From NCBI RefSeq assembly GCF_048269565.1, contig NZ_JBLXIK010000003.1, positions 186,001-250,000 on the forward strand: DNA of 64,000 nt, in the 5' to 3' direction. A model generated the notes under the pieces. That model was given only the letters and a program-made list of their open reading frames with translations, had not been told where the DNA came from and ran no database searches. Shown here one piece after another: positions 15,721-24,425 of the stretch; the first letter of the stretch is position 1; every line of letters begins with the position of its first letter. The DNA is from Maricaulis sp048269565. GTDB taxonomy: Bacteria; Pseudomonadota; Alphaproteobacteria; Caulobacterales; Maricaulaceae. A program made the position numbers and the translations under genes.

Positions 15721-16181
15721 GCAAGCCCGACAAGCGGCCGATCGCGCTCAATCGCCGCGCCCGCTATGATTACGAGATCGAGGACACGTTCGAGGCCGGC
15801 ATCATGCTGACGGGCTCGGAGGTCAAATCCCTGCGCCTCGGTCATGCCAATATCGCCGAATCCTACGTCAGTCCGGAAAATGACGGTCTGTGGCTGATCA
15901 ATGCCGATATTCCGCAATACGCGGCCGCCAACCGCTTCAATCACGAGCCGCGCCGCCATCGCAAACTGCTGCTGAAAAAGCGCGAGATCAATCGCCTCGT
16001 CGGCGCCGTGACCCGCGAGGGCCGCACCATCATCGCGCTGAAACTCTATTTCAACGATCGCGGTATCGCCAAGCTCGAGATCGGTCTCGCCAAGGGCAAG
16101 AAGAATGTCGACAAGCGCCAGACGATCAAGGATCGCGAGTGGAACAAGCAGAAATCCCGCCTGATGAAGGATCACGGGTAG
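15717..16181 (+). CDS. smpB: SsrA-binding protein SmpB
   Basis: A 154-residue tmRNA-binding protein needed for trans-translation rescue of stalled ribosomes. It shows NRRARYDYEIEDTFEAGI, LTGSEVKSLR and the RRHRKLLLKKREI block. The basic C-terminal tail KRQTIKDREWNKQKSR is the part that inserts in the empty mRNA channel. The start overlaps dapA. The tmRNA gene itself is not in this window. Confidence 0.96.
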   Translation: MSKPDKRPIALNRRARYDYEIEDTFEAGIMLTGSEVKSLRLGHANIAESYVSPENDGLWLINADIPQYAAANRFNHEPRRHRKLLLKKREINRLVGAVTREGRTIIALKLYFNDRGIAKLEIGLAKGKKNVDKRQTIKDREWNKQKSRLMKDHG

Positions 16182-16206
16182 CCTTTGCTGACCGGCGCTA
16201 ACGGCC

Positions 16207-17211
16207 TCAGTCCTCGTCGGCACTGGTGGCAAAGCGGTCGCGATAGGCTTGCGGGGTAACGCCCATCAGGCGCGAGAAGCTGCGGCGCATGCGCTCGTCA
16301 TTGCCGAAGCCGCACTCTGCCGCGATGGTCTTGATGCTCAGCTTGACGTCTTCCAGCATCACCCGGGCGGCATCGACGCGGAACTGCTCGACGGCGCGGG
16401 CCGGGGTGTGGCCGGTCTCGCGGATATAGAGGCGTGCGAAATTGCGCGCGCTCATGCCGGAGCGCTCGGCCAGGGCCTCGATACGCAGATCGGCGGTGAG
16501 GTTCTCGCGCATCCAGAAATGCAGCGCATCGAAGCGGCCGCTGGCCGAGCGGGTCTGCTCCTTCAGCGCTTCGCTGAATTGCGACTGGCCGCCGGGCCGT
16601 TTGACATAGACCAGCAGATTGCGCGCCAGTTCCAGCGCGACCTCGCGGCCATGATCGGCCTCGACCATGGCCAGGGCCAGATCGATGCCGGCGGTGACGC
16701 CGGCCGAGGTCCACACGCCATCATCCTCAATATAGATCGGGTCCGGGTCGACTTCCGCCTCGGGGCAGGATTGCGCCAGCCGCTCGCATCCGCGCCAATG
16801 GGTGACGGCGCGGCGTCCGTCGAGCAGACCGGCGGCGCCGAGCAGGAAGGCGCCGGTGCAGGTCGAGGCGATGCGGCCGCATTTCTGCGTCGCACGCAGC
16901 AGGGACGCCACCAGGCGATTGTCACGGCTGACGGCGTGAACCCCGTCGCCGCCACACACGATGAGGGTATCATTCTCGTCCAGCCCGACGCCGGCAACCC
17001 GGCGTGTATTCAGCAGGATACCGGTATCGGTCTGCACCGGGCCGCCATGATAGGAGGCGAGGGTGGTGGTGTAGGCCTCATAGCCGAGCACCTGGTTGGC
17101 GTCGGAGAAGACCTGCAGCGGACCGGTCGCATCAAGCAGCTTCACCCCTTCGAAGATGAAGAAGGCCATGTGACGTTCGATCAGGGGCGTGGTGGCAGAA
17201 AAAGCAGGCAT
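16207..17211 (-). CDS. GlxA-family transcriptional regulator (DJ-1/PfpI plus AraC HTH)
   Basis: 334 residues. The N-terminal amidotransferase-like domain (about 10-190) has FFIFEGVKLLDATGPLQVF and ASTCTGAFLLGAAGLLDGRR, the nucleophile-elbow region with its Cys. The C-terminal AraC-type DNA-binding domain includes LAERSGMSARNFARLY and IAAECGFGNDERMRRSF. Such proteins are usually activators; the DJ-1 domain is regulatory rather than catalytic. The start at 17211 is tentative, with no good ribosome site visible. It is divergent from the small cysteine-rich gene at 17283, a possible target. Confidence 0.88.
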   Translation of the reverse strand: MPAFSATTPLIERHMAFFIFEGVKLLDATGPLQVFSDANQVLGYEAYTTTLASYHGGPVQTDTGILLNTRRVAGVGLDENDTLIVCGGDGVHAVSRDNRLVASLLRATQKCGRIASTCTGAFLLGAAGLLDGRRAVTHWRGCERLAQSCPEAEVDPDPIYIEDDGVWTSAGVTAGIDLALAMVEADHGREVALELARNLLVYVKRPGGQSQFSEALKEQTRSASGRFDALHFWMRENLTADLRIEALAERSGMSARNFARLYIRETGHTPARAVEQFRVDAARVMLEDVKLSIKTIAAECGFGNDERMRRSFSRLMGVTPQAYRDRFATSADED

Positions 17212-17282
17212 GTTGTCATTTGTGCCATCAGTGGATCGGAATAGCCAGAGCTCTCTGCCAGCGCGTTGCAAGGGATTCCGGA

Positions 17283-17483
17283 ATGAACAGGCCAGCCGGC
17301 AAGGATGTCATCAATGCGACCTGCCCCTGGTCGGGCAAACCGGTCAGTGCGGCGGCTCTGACGCGCTATCGCGGCCATGTGGTTGGCTTCTGCAGTCCGG
17401 GCTGCCGCGACCGCTTCGAGGCGGCGACGCAGCTGTTCGATGCGCAGATCAGGGCTTTGGCAGATCCGGCCGGGCGGGAATAG
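17283..17483 (+). CDS. Small cysteine-containing YHS-like protein
   Basis: 66 residues. CPWSGKPV near residue 14 and GFCSPGCRDRFEAA near residue 38 resemble the metal-binding pattern of YHS/TRASH-type domains, with paired Cys and an aromatic residue before the second pair. It has no signal peptide or membrane segment. It is divergent from the GlxA-type regulator (71 bases between starts). The family has been linked with metal handling, but no activity can be assigned here. Confidence 0.6.
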   Translation: MNRPAGKDVINATCPWSGKPVSAAALTRYRGHVVGFCSPGCRDRFEAATQLFDAQIRALADPAGRE

Positions 17484-17551
17484 CCGGGGCGGGCATCATC
17501 TTGTACCCGCAGGGCTTTAACCCTGTTTCCACAGCTGTCCGGTTTTCCCGT

Positions 17552-18202
17552 TCAGGCGCCGAGATAGCGGCGGATATCGGCGAAGACGGCATTGAACATC
17601 GGCTCGGTCAGCCGGCCGGTATTGGTGTTGTAACGCGAGCAATGATAGCTGCTGAACAGGCGCACCTTGCCTTGCGGCGCGGTGATGTCGCTGGCGGCGG
17701 CATGGCCGAAGGGCGCACTCGCCAACCGGTGGCCCAGCGCGCGCAGCGTGTTGTCATGGGCGATCTTGCCGAGGGCGAGAATGGTGGTCAGCCGTGGCAG
17801 GGATGCGATCCGCGCTGTCAGGAAGGGCCGGCAGGCATTGGCCTCGGCACCGACCGGTTTGTTTTCCGGCGGCACGCAGCGCACCGCATTGGTGATCATC
17901 ACATCCTCCAGCTCCAGCCCGTCATCGGCGGATGAGGCGTAAGTGCCGCGGGTGAAGCCGTGCGCGGCCAGCGTCGCATAGAGCAAATCCCCGGCCCAGT
18001 CGCCGGTGAAGGGGCGGCCGGTGCGATTGGCGCCGCGCAGGCCCGGTGCCAGACCGACGATCAACAGGCGCGCGTTATCCGGGCCGAAGGAGCCGACCGG
18101 GGCATTGTGCCAGTCCGGATACAGTTCGGCATTGCGGGCCCGGAACTCGACCAGGCGCGGGCAGAGCGGGCAGTCGAGGGCCGGTTCCGGCGGCGTGCTC
18201 AT
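17552..18202 (-). CDS. Uracil-DNA glycosylase, family 5 (UDGb)
   Basis: 216 residues. It has the family-5 active-site block GLAPGLRGANRTGRPFTGD (about 51-69) and the C-terminal motif SYHCSRYNTNTGRL. Four cysteines fit a 4Fe-4S cluster: CPLC near residue 11, NAVRC and ANACRPFL. UDGb enzymes excise uracil and hypoxanthine from DNA in base-excision repair. The gene overlaps the upstream NYN gene by four bases, so the two are co-transcribed. Confidence in the family is high; damage specificity is inferred. Confidence 0.9.
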   Translation of the reverse strand: MSTPPEPALDCPLCPRLVEFRARNAELYPDWHNAPVGSFGPDNARLLIVGLAPGLRGANRTGRPFTGDWAGDLLYATLAAHGFTRGTYASSADDGLELEDVMITNAVRCVPPENKPVGAEANACRPFLTARIASLPRLTTILALGKIAHDNTLRALGHRLASAPFGHAAASDITAPQGKVRLFSSYHCSRYNTNTGRLTEPMFNAVFADIRRYLGA

Positions 18203-18750
18203 ACCGTGTTGTCCACGCGATTGTCGGGCCGGCCGATCATTTGCTGCAGGTCGAGCAATTCGATGAAGTCATCGGCGGCGCGGCGCAGCTCGGTCGCGAT
18301 CATCGGCGGTTTGGTCTTCATCGAGGAGACGACGCTGACGCGCACGCCGCGCCGGCGCGCCGCCGCGATCGCCGGGCAGAAATCGCCATCGCCGGTAAAC
18401 AGGATGATGTGCTGGAGATAGTCGGCAGCATCGATCATGTCGACGGCGAGCTCGAGATCCATATCGCCCTTCACGCGGCGATTGCCGTCGGCGTCGGTGA
18501 ACTCCTTGGCCGGCTTGGTGACAACGTGGAAGCCGTTATAGTCGAGCCAGTCGACCAGCGGGCGCAGCGGATTGTATTCCTCATGCTCCAAGAGGGCGGT
18601 GTAGTAATTGGCCCGGATCAGCCGGCCGCGCTTGCGGAATTCCTCGAGAAGGCGTTTGAAATCGATATCGAAGCCGAGCGCCTTGGTGGTCGCGAACAGA
18701 TTGGCGCCATCGATGAAAAGACCGATGCGCTCATCGGGATAAAAGGTCAT
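18199..18750 (-). CDS. NYN (LabA/DUF88) domain protein
   Basis: 183 residues. ERIGLFIDGANLFATTKALG begins the PIN-like NYN fold. Acidic residues at DMDLELAVDMI and LFTGDGDFCPAI complete the expected metal-binding set. NYN proteins are predicted metal-dependent ribonucleases; the branch looks like LabA/DUF88. It is divergent from folK (37 bases between starts) and overlaps the uracil-DNA glycosylase gene. Confidence 0.9.
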   Translation of the reverse strand: MTFYPDERIGLFIDGANLFATTKALGFDIDFKRLLEEFRKRGRLIRANYYTALLEHEEYNPLRPLVDWLDYNGFHVVTKPAKEFTDADGNRRVKGDMDLELAVDMIDAADYLQHIILFTGDGDFCPAIAAARRRGVRVSVVSSMKTKPPMIATELRRAADDFIELLDLQQMIGRPDNRVDNTV

Positions 18751-18787
18751 TGGATAAATATCCTCTGAGACATGACTGAATGAAACA

Positions 18788-19309
18788 ATGAAAACATCGC
18801 CGATTTATATCGCGCTTGGCGCCAATCTTCCATCAGCCGGACGCAGCCCGGCCGAAACCCTGGCGCGGGCGCTCGACGCGCTGGAGGCGCGAGGCGTAAC
18901 GGTGGTGGCGCGCTCCTCCGATTGGCACAGCCCGGCCTGGCCCGACCCGTCGGCGCCGGCCTATGTCAATGCGGTCGCCGAGGTGGCGACGGATCTGGCG
19001 CCGCGCGCGCTGCTCGATCTGTTGCACGCGGTCGAGGCCGAGTTTGGCCGTGTGCGCCATATCCGCTGGGAATCGCGTGTGCTCGATCTCGATCTGCTCG
19101 ATTATCGCGGCGTGCCCTGCAGCGATGCGGCCGGGATGGAAGTGCCGCATCCGCGCATGAGCGATCGCGCCTTTGTGCTGTTGCCACTGGCCGAGATCGC
19201 GCCGCACTGGTGCGAGGTTGGAACCGGCAAGCCGATCGCGGCGCTGATCGCGGAATTGCCATCGGCCGATCGGGCGGCGACACACAAGCTGCACACCGCG
19301 CTGCGTTGA
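18788..19309 (+). CDS. folK: 2-amino-4-hydroxy-6-hydroxymethyldihydropteridine pyrophosphokinase
   Basis: A 173-residue enzyme transferring pyrophosphate from ATP to 6-hydroxymethyldihydropterin in folate synthesis. Diagnostic pieces are YIALGANLPSAGR at the start, VEAEFGRVRHIRWESRVLDLDLL (split R-x-x-R...DLD motif) and the VPHPRMSDRAFVLLPLAEIAP block. The C-terminal portion is slightly extended. It precedes rpoZ on the same strand by about 85 bases, so co-transcription is possible. Confidence 0.94.
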   Translation: MKTSPIYIALGANLPSAGRSPAETLARALDALEARGVTVVARSSDWHSPAWPDPSAPAYVNAVAEVATDLAPRALLDLLHAVEAEFGRVRHIRWESRVLDLDLLDYRGVPCSDAAGMEVPHPRMSDRAFVLLPLAEIAPHWCEVGTGKPIAALIAELPSADRAATHKLHTALR

Positions 19310-19393
19310 ACGCGCACAGCCCTTGCCAGACCGGGGCGGGACCGATAGGACACGCGGTTCAAACTGCAGCGCTTGTTCAAGGAGATCGCGCGT

Positions 19394-19765
19394 ATGGCCC
19401 GCGTCACCGTCGAAGATTGCATCGAAAAGATCCCCAATCGCTTCCGCCTGGTCCTCCTGGCCGCGCACCGTGCCCGGAATATTTCCGCCGGTTCCGCGCT
19501 GACGATCGAGCGCGACAACGACAAGAACCCCGTCGTTTCCCTGCGTGAAATCGCTGACGAGACCCTCGATCTCGATGTGCTTCGTGAGAGCCTGGTCAAT
19601 GGCTTGCAGCGCGTTCTGCCGAGCGAGGACGAGGAAGAGGCCCGCAAGGCCGAAGGTCGCCAGGAATTCGAAGCCCTGCCGGCTCCGCCTGTCGAGCTCG
19701 ACGAAGCGGAAATGCTCAAGGCCCTGCAAAACGATCGGGACGGCGCGCCTGACGGCCGCCTGTAA
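19394..19765 (+). CDS. rpoZ: RNA polymerase omega subunit
   Basis: 123 residues. The N-terminal MARVTVEDCIEKIPNRFRLV and AHRARNISAGSAL are the conserved omega core, which binds the beta-prime C-terminus and assists RNA polymerase assembly. The acidic C-terminal extension (SEDEEEARKAE and later) is typical of alphaproteobacteria. It is directly followed by rsh (6 bases), the classical rpoZ-spoT pairing; omega also takes part in ppGpp binding in E. coli. Confidence 0.96.
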   Translation: MARVTVEDCIEKIPNRFRLVLLAAHRARNISAGSALTIERDNDKNPVVSLREIADETLDLDVLRESLVNGLQRVLPSEDEEEARKAEGRQEFEALPAPPVELDEAEMLKALQNDRDGAPDGRL

Positions 19766-19771
19766 CGCGCC

Positions 19772-22000
19772 TTGACTGCCGGGGCGACGTCATCTGATAC
19801 GGTTTCGCCGCCGCCCGCCATACCGAGCGCGGACGAGCTGATTGAGCGGATTCGGAAGTATTTTCCGACCGTCGATGCCGATTTCGTGCGCCGCGCCTAT
19901 GACTTTGCCGAAGAGGCCCACCGGCCGCAACGCCGGCAGTCGGGCGAGCCCTATTTCGGGCATGTCGCGGCCGTGGCGATGATCCTGGCCGAATTGCGCA
20001 TGGACGTCGCCACCGTCTGCACCGGCCTGCTGCACGATACCGTCGAGGATACGCCCGCCACCCTGGTCGAGCTGGAGGAGCTGTTCAGCTCCGAGGTCGC
20101 GCTGCTGGTCGATGGCGTCACCAAGCTGGGCCAGATGGAGTTGCGCTCCAAACGGACCAAGCAGGCGGAAAACCTGCAAAAGCTCGTCGTCGCGATTTCC
20201 TCCGATGTCCGTGTCCTGATCGTCAAACTGTGTGACCGCCTGCACAATATGCGCACGCTCGGCGCCATTCCGCGGCCGGAGAAGCGCGAGCGCATCGCGC
20301 GCGAGACGCTGGAAATCTACGCGCCGCTGGCGCGCCGTATCGGGATCAACCGGGTCTGTGTCGAGCTGGAAGACCTCGCCTTCAAGCACATCAATCCGGC
20401 GGCGCATGAATCGATCACGCGGCGGCTGCAATTGCTCCGCGACCAGCACTCGGTCGAGGTGTCCACGGTCTCCGGTGTGATTACCGACAAGCTGGCCGCC
20501 GCCGGTATCGATGCCCGTGTATTCGGGCGCCAGAAGCGGCCGTATTCGATCTGGCGCAAGCTGGAGCGCAAGGGCACGACCTTTGACGATATCGCCGACA
20601 TCTATGCCTTCCGCGTCATCGTCGACCAGCCCGATGATTGCTATCGCGCACTCGGGGTGATCCACCAGGCCTGGCGCAGCGTGCCGGAACGGTTTCGTGA
20701 TTTCATTTCCGTGCCCAAGCCGAACAATTACCGGTCCTTGCACACCACAGTGATTGGCCCCAACAGCGTGCGCATCGAATTGCAGATCCGCACCGAGGAG
20801 ATGGAAGCGGTCGCCGAGGACGGCGTCGCGGCGCACTGGCGCTACAAGGACAGCACCTATCGCTATGATCCCGCCGCGGCCAAGGCCGCCGGTGGTGATC
20901 CGCTCGAGCGTCTGCGGCCCTTCGTGGAAATCCTCAACCAGGGCGGTGACCCCGACGAATTCCTCGAGCACGCCAAGCTCGAAATGTTCGCCGACCAGGT
21001 CTATTGCTTCACGCCGAAGGGCGATCTGATTGCGCTGCCCTCGGGCGCGACGCCGCTTGATTTCGCCTATGCCGTCCATACCGAGCTCGGCCACACCACG
21101 GTCGCGGCCAAGGTCAATGGACGCGAACGGCCGCTGCGCACCGAGCTGCATAATGGCGATGTCGTCCAGATCGTCAAAGGCGGGGTGCGCCAGCCCCCGC
21201 AGGGCTGGGAAAACCTCGCCATCACCGGCCGCGCCCGCGCCGCGATCCGCCGCCTGATCCGCGAGTCCGAGCGCGAGGAATTCTGCCGCATCGGCAAGAT
21301 CATGGCCGAGCATGCCTTCCGCCGCGAAAACCGGGCCCTGGTCGAGAAGGATCTGACCGAGGCGATCAGCCGGCTGGAGCTGAAGGATGTCGAGGGCCTG
21401 TACGAGGCGCTCGGGCGCGGCCGTATCACCTCGACCGGCCTGCTCAACGCCGTCTTCCCGGGCCGGCTCGATGATCGCGGCGAAGCGGTCGAGCGTGATC
21501 TGATCGAGGACAAGAAGGCCCGTCTCTATGTGCGCGGCCGCGGCCTGACGCCGGGGGTGACGTTGCATTTCGCCGAATGCTGCTCGCCGCTGCCCGGTGA
21601 CCGCATTGTCGGCCTGCTCATTCCCGAGCATGGCATCGAGATCCATACGATTGACTGCGAGCGCCTGGCCCAGTTCGAAGGCGCCGATACCGATCAATGG
21701 CTCGACCTGGTCTGGACCGACGAGGCCGGCGCCAATGCCGTCTCGATGGCCCGCATCAAGGCGGTGATGCACAATGAGCCCGGTGCGCTGGCCGAGATCG
21801 CCAAAACCGTCGGCGAGAATCGCGGCAATATCGCCAATGTGAAAACCTACAAACGGGCGGCCGATTTCTTCGAGATGGAATTCGACATCGAAGTGATCGA
21901 TACCCGCCACCTGGCCAATGTCCTCGCCGCGATCCGGATGTGTCCATCCGTGGTGTCGGCGGAGCGGATGCGGGCCGAGGCCGAGGAGCAGGAAGAATGA
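19772..22000 (+). CDS. rsh: Bifunctional (p)ppGpp synthetase/hydrolase (RelA/SpoT)
   Basis: 742 residues, full-length Rsh. The HD hydrolase domain has HDTVED at 88-93, so hydrolase activity is probably intact. The synthetase domain has DIADIYAFRVIVDQPDDCYR and PNNYRSLHTTV. The TGS domain starts VYCFTPKGDLIALPSGATPL, and the C-terminal ACT domain is around residues 660-730. It is the single stringent-response enzyme expected in most alphaproteobacteria. The only plausible start is a TTG at 19772, six bases after rpoZ; no ATG gives a complete N-terminus. The stop overlaps the pyrE start. Confidence 0.94.
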   Translation: MTAGATSSDTVSPPPAIPSADELIERIRKYFPTVDADFVRRAYDFAEEAHRPQRRQSGEPYFGHVAAVAMILAELRMDVATVCTGLLHDTVEDTPATLVELEELFSSEVALLVDGVTKLGQMELRSKRTKQAENLQKLVVAISSDVRVLIVKLCDRLHNMRTLGAIPRPEKRERIARETLEIYAPLARRIGINRVCVELEDLAFKHINPAAHESITRRLQLLRDQHSVEVSTVSGVITDKLAAAGIDARVFGRQKRPYSIWRKLERKGTTFDDIADIYAFRVIVDQPDDCYRALGVIHQAWRSVPERFRDFISVPKPNNYRSLHTTVIGPNSVRIELQIRTEEMEAVAEDGVAAHWRYKDSTYRYDPAAAKAAGGDPLERLRPFVEILNQGGDPDEFLEHAKLEMFADQVYCFTPKGDLIALPSGATPLDFAYAVHTELGHTTVAAKVNGRERPLRTELHNGDVVQIVKGGVRQPPQGWENLAITGRARAAIRRLIRESEREEFCRIGKIMAEHAFRRENRALVEKDLTEAISRLELKDVEGLYEALGRGRITSTGLLNAVFPGRLDDRGEAVERDLIEDKKARLYVRGRGLTPGVTLHFAECCSPLPGDRIVGLLIPEHGIEIHTIDCERLAQFEGADTDQWLDLVWTDEAGANAVSMARIKAVMHNEPGALAEIAKTVGENRGNIANVKTYKRAADFFEMEFDIEVIDTRHLANVLAAIRMCPSVVSAERMRAEAEEQEE

Positions 22001-22581
22001 CACGCGACGAAGTCCTTGAAGAATTCCGTGCCTCCGGTGCCTTGCTGGAAGGCCATTTTATCCTCTCCTCGGGCCTGCGCAGCGCCGTCTTCCTGCAAAA
22101 GGCGAAAGTCTTCGCCGATCCGGAACGCACCGCGCGGCTGTGCAAGGCGCTCGCCGAGAAGGTGAGGGCGGAACTGCCCGAACAGCCGACCGTGATCGTC
22201 TCGCCGGCTGTTGGCGGCATCGTGCCCGGCTATGAGACGGCGCGGCAGATGGGGCTGAAGGCGCTTTATGTCGAGCGCGAGAATGGCGAATTCACCCTGC
22301 GCCGCGGCTTCGAGCTGGGACCGGATGACCGCGTGCTCGTGGTCGAGGATATCGTCAGCACCGGCCTGTCATCGCGCGAATGCATCGAGGCGATCCAGGC
22401 GACCGGCGCGACCGTGATTGCCGAGGCCTGTCTGGTCGATCGCTCCGGCGGCGAGGCCGATGTCGGCGTGCCGCTGATCGCGCTGACGCAATACAAGGTG
22501 CCTGCCTATCCCGCCGACCAGCTGCCGCCGGAACTGGCCGCCATCCCGGCGATCAAGCCGGCCAGCCGGGGTCTGGCCTGA
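21997..22581 (+). CDS. pyrE: Orotate phosphoribosyltransferase
   Basis: 194 residues, converting orotate and PRPP to OMP in pyrimidine synthesis. The PRPP-binding motif VLVVEDIVSTGLSSREC lies near residues 110-126. VSPAVGGIVPGYETAR and ALYVERENGEFTLRRGF are typical of the PyrE branch common in alphaproteobacteria. The start ATG at 21997 overlaps the rsh stop and the stop overlaps the pdxJ start, so translation is probably coupled along the operon. Confidence 0.94.
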   Translation: MTRDEVLEEFRASGALLEGHFILSSGLRSAVFLQKAKVFADPERTARLCKALAEKVRAELPEQPTVIVSPAVGGIVPGYETARQMGLKALYVERENGEFTLRRGFELGPDDRVLVVEDIVSTGLSSRECIEAIQATGATVIAEACLVDRSGGEADVGVPLIALTQYKVPAYPADQLPPELAAIPAIKPASRGLA

Positions 22582-23333
22582 TGCTGCGCCTCGGCGTCAA
22601 TATCGACCATGTCGCCACCATCCGGAATGCGCGCGGCGGTGAGCATCCCGATCCGGTGCGCGCGGCGCGCCAGGCGGCCGAGAGCGGCGCCGATGGCATC
22701 ACCGCGCATCTGCGTGAGGATCGCCGCCACATCACCGACAAGGATATCGACCGGCTGATGGCCGAGATCGATTTGCCGCTGAATCTGGAGATGGCGGCAA
22801 CGCCGGAAATGCTCGACATCGCCCTGCGCCACAAGCCGCATGCTGTCTGTCTGGTGCCGGAAAAGCGCGAGGAACGCACCACCGAGGGCGGGCTCGACAT
22901 CGCCGCCGGCCATAATCATCTCGCCCCCTATGTGCGCCAGCTCGACGAGGCCGGCATCCGCGTCTCGCTCTTCATCGAGGCCGATCCGGTGCAGATTGCC
23001 GTCGCCGAGGCGATGGGCGCCAGCGTCGTCGAACTCCACACCGGCGCCTATTGCGATGCCTTCGCGCGCGGCGACAAGGAAGCCGTCGCCGGCCATCTCG
23101 AATTGCTCAAAGTCGGCGCCTCGGAAGCCTTCCGCCGTGGCCTGGAAGTGCATGCCGGCCACGGCCTGACCTATGAGACGGTGAAACCGATCGCCGCGAT
23201 CCGCGAGCTGATGGAACTCAATATCGGCCATTTCCTGATCGGCGAGGCGATCTTCCGTGGTCTGCGCGAAGCGGTGACGACCATGCGCGGGCTGATCGTC
23301 GAGGCGCGGGACGGGGCGGACCTGTCGGCATGA
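22581..23333 (+). CDS. pdxJ: Pyridoxine 5'-phosphate synthase
   Basis: A 250-residue TIM-barrel enzyme that joins 1-deoxyxylulose 5-phosphate with 3-amino-2-oxopropyl phosphate to make PNP in vitamin B6 synthesis. LGVNIDHVATIRNARGG starts the protein with the phosphate/metal-binding Asn-Asp-His. ADGITAHLREDRRHI, AVCLVPEKREERTTEGG and VHAGHGLTYET are family motifs. It overlaps pyrE by one base and acpS by four. Confidence 0.96.
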   Translation: MLRLGVNIDHVATIRNARGGEHPDPVRAARQAAESGADGITAHLREDRRHITDKDIDRLMAEIDLPLNLEMAATPEMLDIALRHKPHAVCLVPEKREERTTEGGLDIAAGHNHLAPYVRQLDEAGIRVSLFIEADPVQIAVAEAMGASVVELHTGAYCDAFARGDKEAVAGHLELLKVGASEAFRRGLEVHAGHGLTYETVKPIAAIRELMELNIGHFLIGEAIFRGLREAVTTMRGLIVEARDGADLSA

Positions 23334-23743
23334 TCCTCGGCCTCGGTTCAGACCTGATGGATATCCGCCGCATCGAGCGTTCGCTCGAGCGTTTTGGTGA
23401 TCGTTTCGTGCAGCGTGTCTTCACCGAGGTGGAGCAGGTCAAGTCGGAAGGCCGCCGCATGCGCGCCGCCAGCTATGCCAAGCGTTTCGCGGCCAAGGAG
23501 GCTGGCGCCAAGGCGCTCGGCACCGGGATTGCGCGCGGCGTATCGTGGAAGGAAATCGGCGTCATCAACCTGCCCGGCGGCAAGCCGACGCTGGCTTTCA
23601 CCGGCCGGGCGCTGGAACGCCTGATCGCGTTGACGCCGGAAGGGATGGAAGCGCATGCCCATATCACCATCACCGACGACCACCCCTATGCCCAGGCCTT
23701 CGTGGTGATCGAGGCGCGTCTGATCGGGTCGGCCCATGGTTGA
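23330..23743 (+). CDS. acpS: Holo-[acyl-carrier-protein] synthase
   Basis: A 137-residue enzyme attaching 4'-phosphopantetheine from CoA to a Ser of acyl carrier protein. It has GLGSDLMDIRRIERSLERFG and the RFAAKEAGAKALGTGI motif with the Mg-binding Asp and Glu. It overlaps pdxJ and, at its end, rnc by eight bases. In many alphaproteobacteria lepB lies between acpS and rnc; it is absent here. Confidence 0.95.
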   Translation: MILGLGSDLMDIRRIERSLERFGDRFVQRVFTEVEQVKSEGRRMRAASYAKRFAAKEAGAKALGTGIARGVSWKEIGVINLPGGKPTLAFTGRALERLIALTPEGMEAHAHITITDDHPYAQAFVVIEARLIGSAHG

Positions 23744-24425
23744 TCCGACCGCTGATCTCGAGGCCCGCATCGGCTATGTCTTCAAGGACAGAAAGCTGAT
23801 CGAGCGGGCGCTGACCCATTCCAGCTTTGGCGATGGCCGTCCGGGTTTTCGCAGCTATGAGCGGCTGGAGTTTCTCGGCGACCGCGTGCTCGGACTGATG
23901 ACAGCGGAGGCGCTCTACAAGGCCTTCGACATGGCCGATGAGGGCGCGCTGGCGCCGCGTCTCAATGCGCTGGTGCGCAAGGAGACCTGCGCCGATGTCG
24001 CCCGCGCCATCGATCTCGGCTCGGCCCTGCGGATGGGACGTTCGGAGGAGAAGAGCGGCGGCCGTGCCAAGACCTCCATTCTTGGCGATGCCTGTGAGGC
24101 GCTGATGGCGGCGCTTTATCTCGATGGCGGCCGGCCTTGCGTGCAGGCGTTCTACGACGCCCACTGGTCGGACAAGCTCGAGGCCTTGAAGCAGAAGCCG
24201 CGCGACGCCAAATCCATGTTGCAGGAATGGGCCGCCAAGGCCGGTCATGCCGTGCCGCGCTACCAGCTCACCGGGCGCTCCGGCCCCGATCACCGCCCGG
24301 TCTTCACCGTCCAGGTCACAATTTCACCGCTTGAGCCGGCTATCGGCGAGGGCGGAACCAAGCAGACGGCCGAACGCGCCGCCGCCAAAGCACTGTTGAA
24401 CAGAGAGGGCCATGATGTCGGCTGA
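23736..24425 (+). CDS. rnc: Ribonuclease III
   Basis: 229 residues. The catalytic signature ERLEFLGDRVLGL (about 42-54) and LGDACEALMAALYLDGG give the acidic Mg-binding residues. The C-terminal double-stranded RNA-binding domain runs from DAKSMLQEWAAKAG to the AERAAAKALL helix. It processes rRNA precursors and cleaves structured RNAs. It overlaps acpS by eight bases and era by 14, so the order acpS-rnc-era is very compact. Confidence 0.96.
   Translation: MVDPTADLEARIGYVFKDRKLIERALTHSSFGDGRPGFRSYERLEFLGDRVLGLMTAEALYKAFDMADEGALAPRLNALVRKETCADVARAIDLGSALRMGRSEEKSGGRAKTSILGDACEALMAALYLDGGRPCVQAFYDAHWSDKLEALKQKPRDAKSMLQEWAAKAGHAVPRYQLTGRSGPDHRPVFTVQVTISPLEPAIGEGGTKQTAERAAAKALLNREGHDVG

Noticed and set aside
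19790..22003. 737-codon minus-strand open frame opposite rsh
   Set aside because: It is exactly antisense to a full-length RelA/SpoT gene with all domains, and shows no recognisable fold.
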